Shown piece after piece: positions 60,950-64,000 of a DNA stretch of 64,000 nt. The stretch spans positions 310,001 to 374,000 of the forward strand of contig NHZP01000028.1 of the NCBI GenBank assembly GCA_003313425.1, in the 5' to 3' direction. Within the stretch, counting starts at the first letter, position 1, and every line of letters starts with the position of its first letter. The position numbers were made by a program, and so were the translations under genes. The stretch comes from Pseudopyrenochaeta lycopersici (taxonomy: Eukaryota; Ascomycota; Dothideomycetes; Pleosporales; Pseudopyrenochaetaceae). The notes below the pieces were generated by a model. It was not told the origin of the DNA, searched no databases, and worked only from the letters and a program-made list of their open reading frames with translations.

Positions 60950-63546
60950 CTCGGGCCCTTGCGGTCACTGCGTGATTTTTCAGAGAAAAAGCCCGTGCAA
61001 AGGCACGGGCCTCCTAGCTCAACGATCATCCCTAGCTCAACGATCACGACAACGCGTTTGACGTGTTCATGTACCCCACCATACAAATTTACGTGTAAAA
61101 GTACCTCACTATGTCTAAAAACTACCGTGATTCTGTTGCCAAGATATCTAAAGCAGTGCAAATCCTCCGCTCGATGGATAACCCCAACATCGCCGCCTTC
61201 GCACGCGACCATAACTTACCCTACCAGAGGCTCAAACGCGCCTATCGAGGCGGCCAAAGCCGCTCTACACGCCCATCTACGAATAAGCTTCTTACAGAAG
61301 AACAGGAAGCTGCTTTAAAGCGTTTCCTTGACGCGATTGACGATATTGGCTTTGGTATTCATAAGAGTCTCATCAAACAACAAGCCGATGCCTTGCTAGC
61401 AGCGTCTCATCAGGATATTGGCCCACCACGTAGATGTGGCGATCACTGGGCAGAGAGGTGGCTTCAAGCCAATCCACAGTACCAAAAGGTAAAGGCGAAG
61501 CCTCTTGAGATCCAGAGGAAGCTTGCTCAAGAGCCTGAAGGTATTAAAGCTTGGTTTGAGAAGCTGAAGGCCAAAATTGATGAATTGGGAGTTCAACCAG
61601 AGGATATCTACAATATGGATGAAACTGGATGCCAGATTGGTGTTGCAAAGGGGAGCTACGTGTACACGCGACTGGGCAAAGAGGTACCTGTCTATACTAT
61701 ACTATATGGCAAAGTACCAATTCTAATAGGCTCTTAGATCTATATGCCCCACTCGAACAACCGTGAGCTCATATCGCTCGTAGAGTGTGTGAACGCGAAT
61801 GGCGACGTACTAGATCCAATGATTATTATCAAATCGAGTACAATCCTTGAAAAATGGATAGATGATCTACCAGATCAGTACCTTATTGGCATATCAGATT
61901 CAGGATACTCCAACGATGAACTTAGCTTTGAGTGGATTAAGCACTTTAACCTACAGTCTCGGCGGAAGTTGCGTGGCGTATGGAGAGTTCTCCTACTTGA
62001 CGGATATGGATCTCATCATACGCGTGAATTTATCCAGTATGCATGGGAGAATCAAATACTCTTATTTACTCTTCCTCCGCATACGACGCATTTCCTACAG
62101 GTACTAGATGTTGGCTGCTTTCAGTCACTAAAATGGTATCACAGTAGGATGCTCCACTGGGCCTCAAGGACGGGCGCCAAGGAAATAAAGAAGGAGGACT
62201 TCTTAGCAACTATCTACCAAATTCGGCGAGAGACCTTTCGCCGAAAGACAATCCTAAGCGGTTGGAGAGCAACTGGCATCTATCCCTTTCAACCAGAGGT
62301 TGTTTTGAAGAAGCTTCGCGACTGGGAGACTACATCTAGCCCACCAAAACGTGTTCGACCAGTGGAATTTGAGGATCCTGAAGTCACGCGTCCTCAAACA
62401 CCTACCTTTAACTCATCAGATCTAGATAAGGATAGTGTTTCATCGAATAGCTCAAGAGATCGGGAACTCCGTTGGAGCTACAAGGAGACTAGGAACAAGC
62501 TCTACAAGCTAAAATGGAGAGAGAGTTGCCCTAAATCAGCTCAAATACCCGTGCTTAAGCCTGGAACTAAAACCTGGTCAATGCCAAACGATCTACCGAC
62601 TCTTGAGGCTCAGATGAAAATGATCCGAGGCGTCATCAAGGATACGCTGCCACCATCTCAAGCTATCGATATTGAGAAGACGCTTATCACTGCTACTGCG
62701 TGGGCTGCTACGGCGGAGAGCTTCAGACGTCAACTTGGGCATACGAAGGCGGCCGAGATTGCTCGTGAGGAGCGACGGAGGCGTACAAGGCGCAAGCTTA
62801 CGTTTAAAGGAGGTGTTGTTTACGCTTCAGATGCTCGAGCAATAGTGAAGAAGCGTAAGGAAGATGAGATTACAAGGCAGGAGAAGGACCTTCAAATACG
62901 GAAGGATCGCGAGGCGAGAGTACTTTGTAATAAGTACAAAAGGCTTCTGCCATCAATCCGTGCCGCTGCCTCAAGGATCCGGAAGAGACATCTCGCTGGA
63001 ACGCCAATCTTCGTTACGGAAGGACTTGGTCTACTTGATCCTGACGATTGTCAAGCTGCCGCAGCAGTTTGTATGGAGAAGCTGACTAAACGGGGGCCGT
63101 TCAGACCACGCTCTGACCTATCTGAGGATATGCTTACTACGGCAGTGCAACAAGGGCTTGTCACGCGTAGTATCAACGATCCTTATAACTCAAAGGTTAC
63201 AGCTGCTATTAAGGCAAAAGAATGGGAAGAATACTACAGGAACGCTAACAATCGAGCCCTTGATCAGCTAGATACACAGGCTACGGTTGTTGAAAGCGAG
63301 CTCGATGATATAAGTAACGACAGCGAGGTTGACTTTGAAATTGAAAGTAGCGATGCAGGAGACTCTAGTTGACATATTGTATCAATTTGCGCGACATTAG
63401 TACTTTATTTCCTATATAAATTTGTATGAGAGTTGAAGCACCTGCGTCGTGATCGTTGAGCTAGGGATGATCGTTGAGCTAGGAGGCCCGTGCCTTTGCA
63501 CGGGCTTTTTCTCTGAAAAATCACGCAGTGACCGCAAGGGCCCGAG
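60950..63546 (+). mobile_element. pogo/Fot1-like element E2, complete, near-twin of E1
   Basis: The same 101-bp TIR (one base different from E1 near 60980) lies at both ends. TA is at 60948-60949 and 63547-63548. The flanks differ from those of E1, so this is a separate insertion and not a duplicated segment. Nucleotide differences from E1 are few and no RIP pattern is seen in either. Confidence 0.95.
61111..63372 (+). CDS. pogo-like DDE_1 transposase of E2 (two exons, 735 aa, intact)
   Basis: Exons are 61111-61683 and 61738-63372; intron 54 bp (GTACCT ... CTTAG). It has the same layout and catalytic Asp residues as E1. About nine amino-acid differences from E1 are seen by eye: Arg to Gln near residue 17, Thr to Ala in LIKQQ(T/A)DA, Asn to Asp in SHQ(N/D)IG, Val to Gly in EPE(V/G)IK, Gln to Pro in SSP(Q/P)KR, Arg to Gly in HLA(R/G)TP, Arg to Trp in AKE(R/W)EEY and Asn to Asp near the end. 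None touches a catalytic block, so both copies could be active. Confidence 0.94.
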
Positions 63547-63548
63547 TA

Positions 63549-64000
63549 GATGATGGTTGATCAACCTGCTAACCTAAACTGGATAGTGCATAAATGGCGA
63601 AGGCGGAAGATTGCCCGAGATCCGCGTCGCTACTCGCAGCAGCGCGGGCTTTGCCTCCGCCAATGTTTACATCCCTCAATGCCGTTCTACCGACGGAATA
63701 TCTTCGAAATTAGCCGACGTCCAACAGCAGCACTGCTGGTGACTAAGATGTTGCAGACAAGGCTGCCACGCGCTGTGGTGTTATGCTGCCAGCAACTCTC
63801 CCTGCGACTCGCCAGCGTTCAAACGCAGATGCCAGAAACATCGGCCTCACAGTAAGCGAACCGTCCGTTCATAATGCCTGCTGACCTGTGAGTGGAACGC
63901 CCGCTTAAGCACAAATTTCAAGCATCTCTTCTTAACCCTGTTCATCGCCAGTCAGGCTGTTCTTTCCCACGTACGCATCTGCACCTTCTCGAGCTCTACA
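63549..64000. other. No recognisable gene
   Basis: An open frame at 63550-63855 (101 codons, Arg-rich) begins right at the element flank and resembles nothing I know. The remainder to the window end has no coding signal. Confidence 0.4.

Overview
The window is nuclear DNA of a filamentous ascomycete (Pezizomycotina). The evidence is: short GT-AG introns of about 46-65 bp with CTAAC/CTGAC-like branch sites, two Zn2Cys6 regulators, fungal NLR/ankyrin/WD40-type relics, and strong repeat-induced point mutation (RIP: loss of CA/TG, gain of TA, Trp and Gln codons turned to TAG/TAA) in some repeats but not others. The mix of pogo/Fot1, piggyBac, hAT and Tc1 elements would fit a plant-associated Dothideomycete, but the species cannot be named from sequence alone.

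Layout. 1-997: 3' end of a RIP-damaged pogo-like element. 1940-4074: Zn2Cys6 regulator 1 (minus strand). 4461-6848: RIP-hit piggyBac-like element. 7435-13634: a pogo-like element carrying two further transposons, one inside its own terminal repeat (7455-9457, intact) and one inside its transposase (piggyBac, 10267-12595). 13900-16601: intact Zn2Cys6 regulator 2, followed by an NLR/TPR relic. 17640-19499 and 19502-21597: an intact and a RIP-destroyed pogo-like element that share a single TA. 21627-23860: truncated piggyBac joined to a hAT relic. 25037-28198: complete hAT with a perfect 8-bp target duplication. 28808-30397: PIF1/Helitron helicase relic, then a hemerythrin-type gene. 33989-34123: metallothionein. 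34437-35931: intact Tc1-like element. 35990-39030: mariner relic, decayed pogo element and an AnmK-like relic. 39620-40820: ankyrin array. 42090-44095: ATP-dependent DNA ligase with truncated N-terminus. 44397-49061: chimera of half a pogo element, a complete hAT and half of another hAT. 49970-51620: NmrA relic, LTR-like pieces and a very AT-rich block. 51661-53498: third pogo-A copy. 53643-55229: broken kinase-WD40 gene. 57010-57294: small repeat protein. 57664-64000: a regulator relic hit by the first of two nearly identical 2.6-kb pogo-like elements.

About half of the window is transposon. Probable working host genes are few: the two Zn2Cys6 regulators, the hemerythrin and metallothionein genes, and the 94-residue repeat protein. 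The other host-type genes (NLR, ankyrin, kinase-WD40, AnmK, NmrA, the regulator relic and perhaps the ligase) are broken. Intact, near-identical elements sit beside heavily RIP-mutated relatives, so transposition has continued after RIP acted, or RIP is now weak or rare in this lineage. I found no tRNA, rRNA, CRISPR or telomere repeat.
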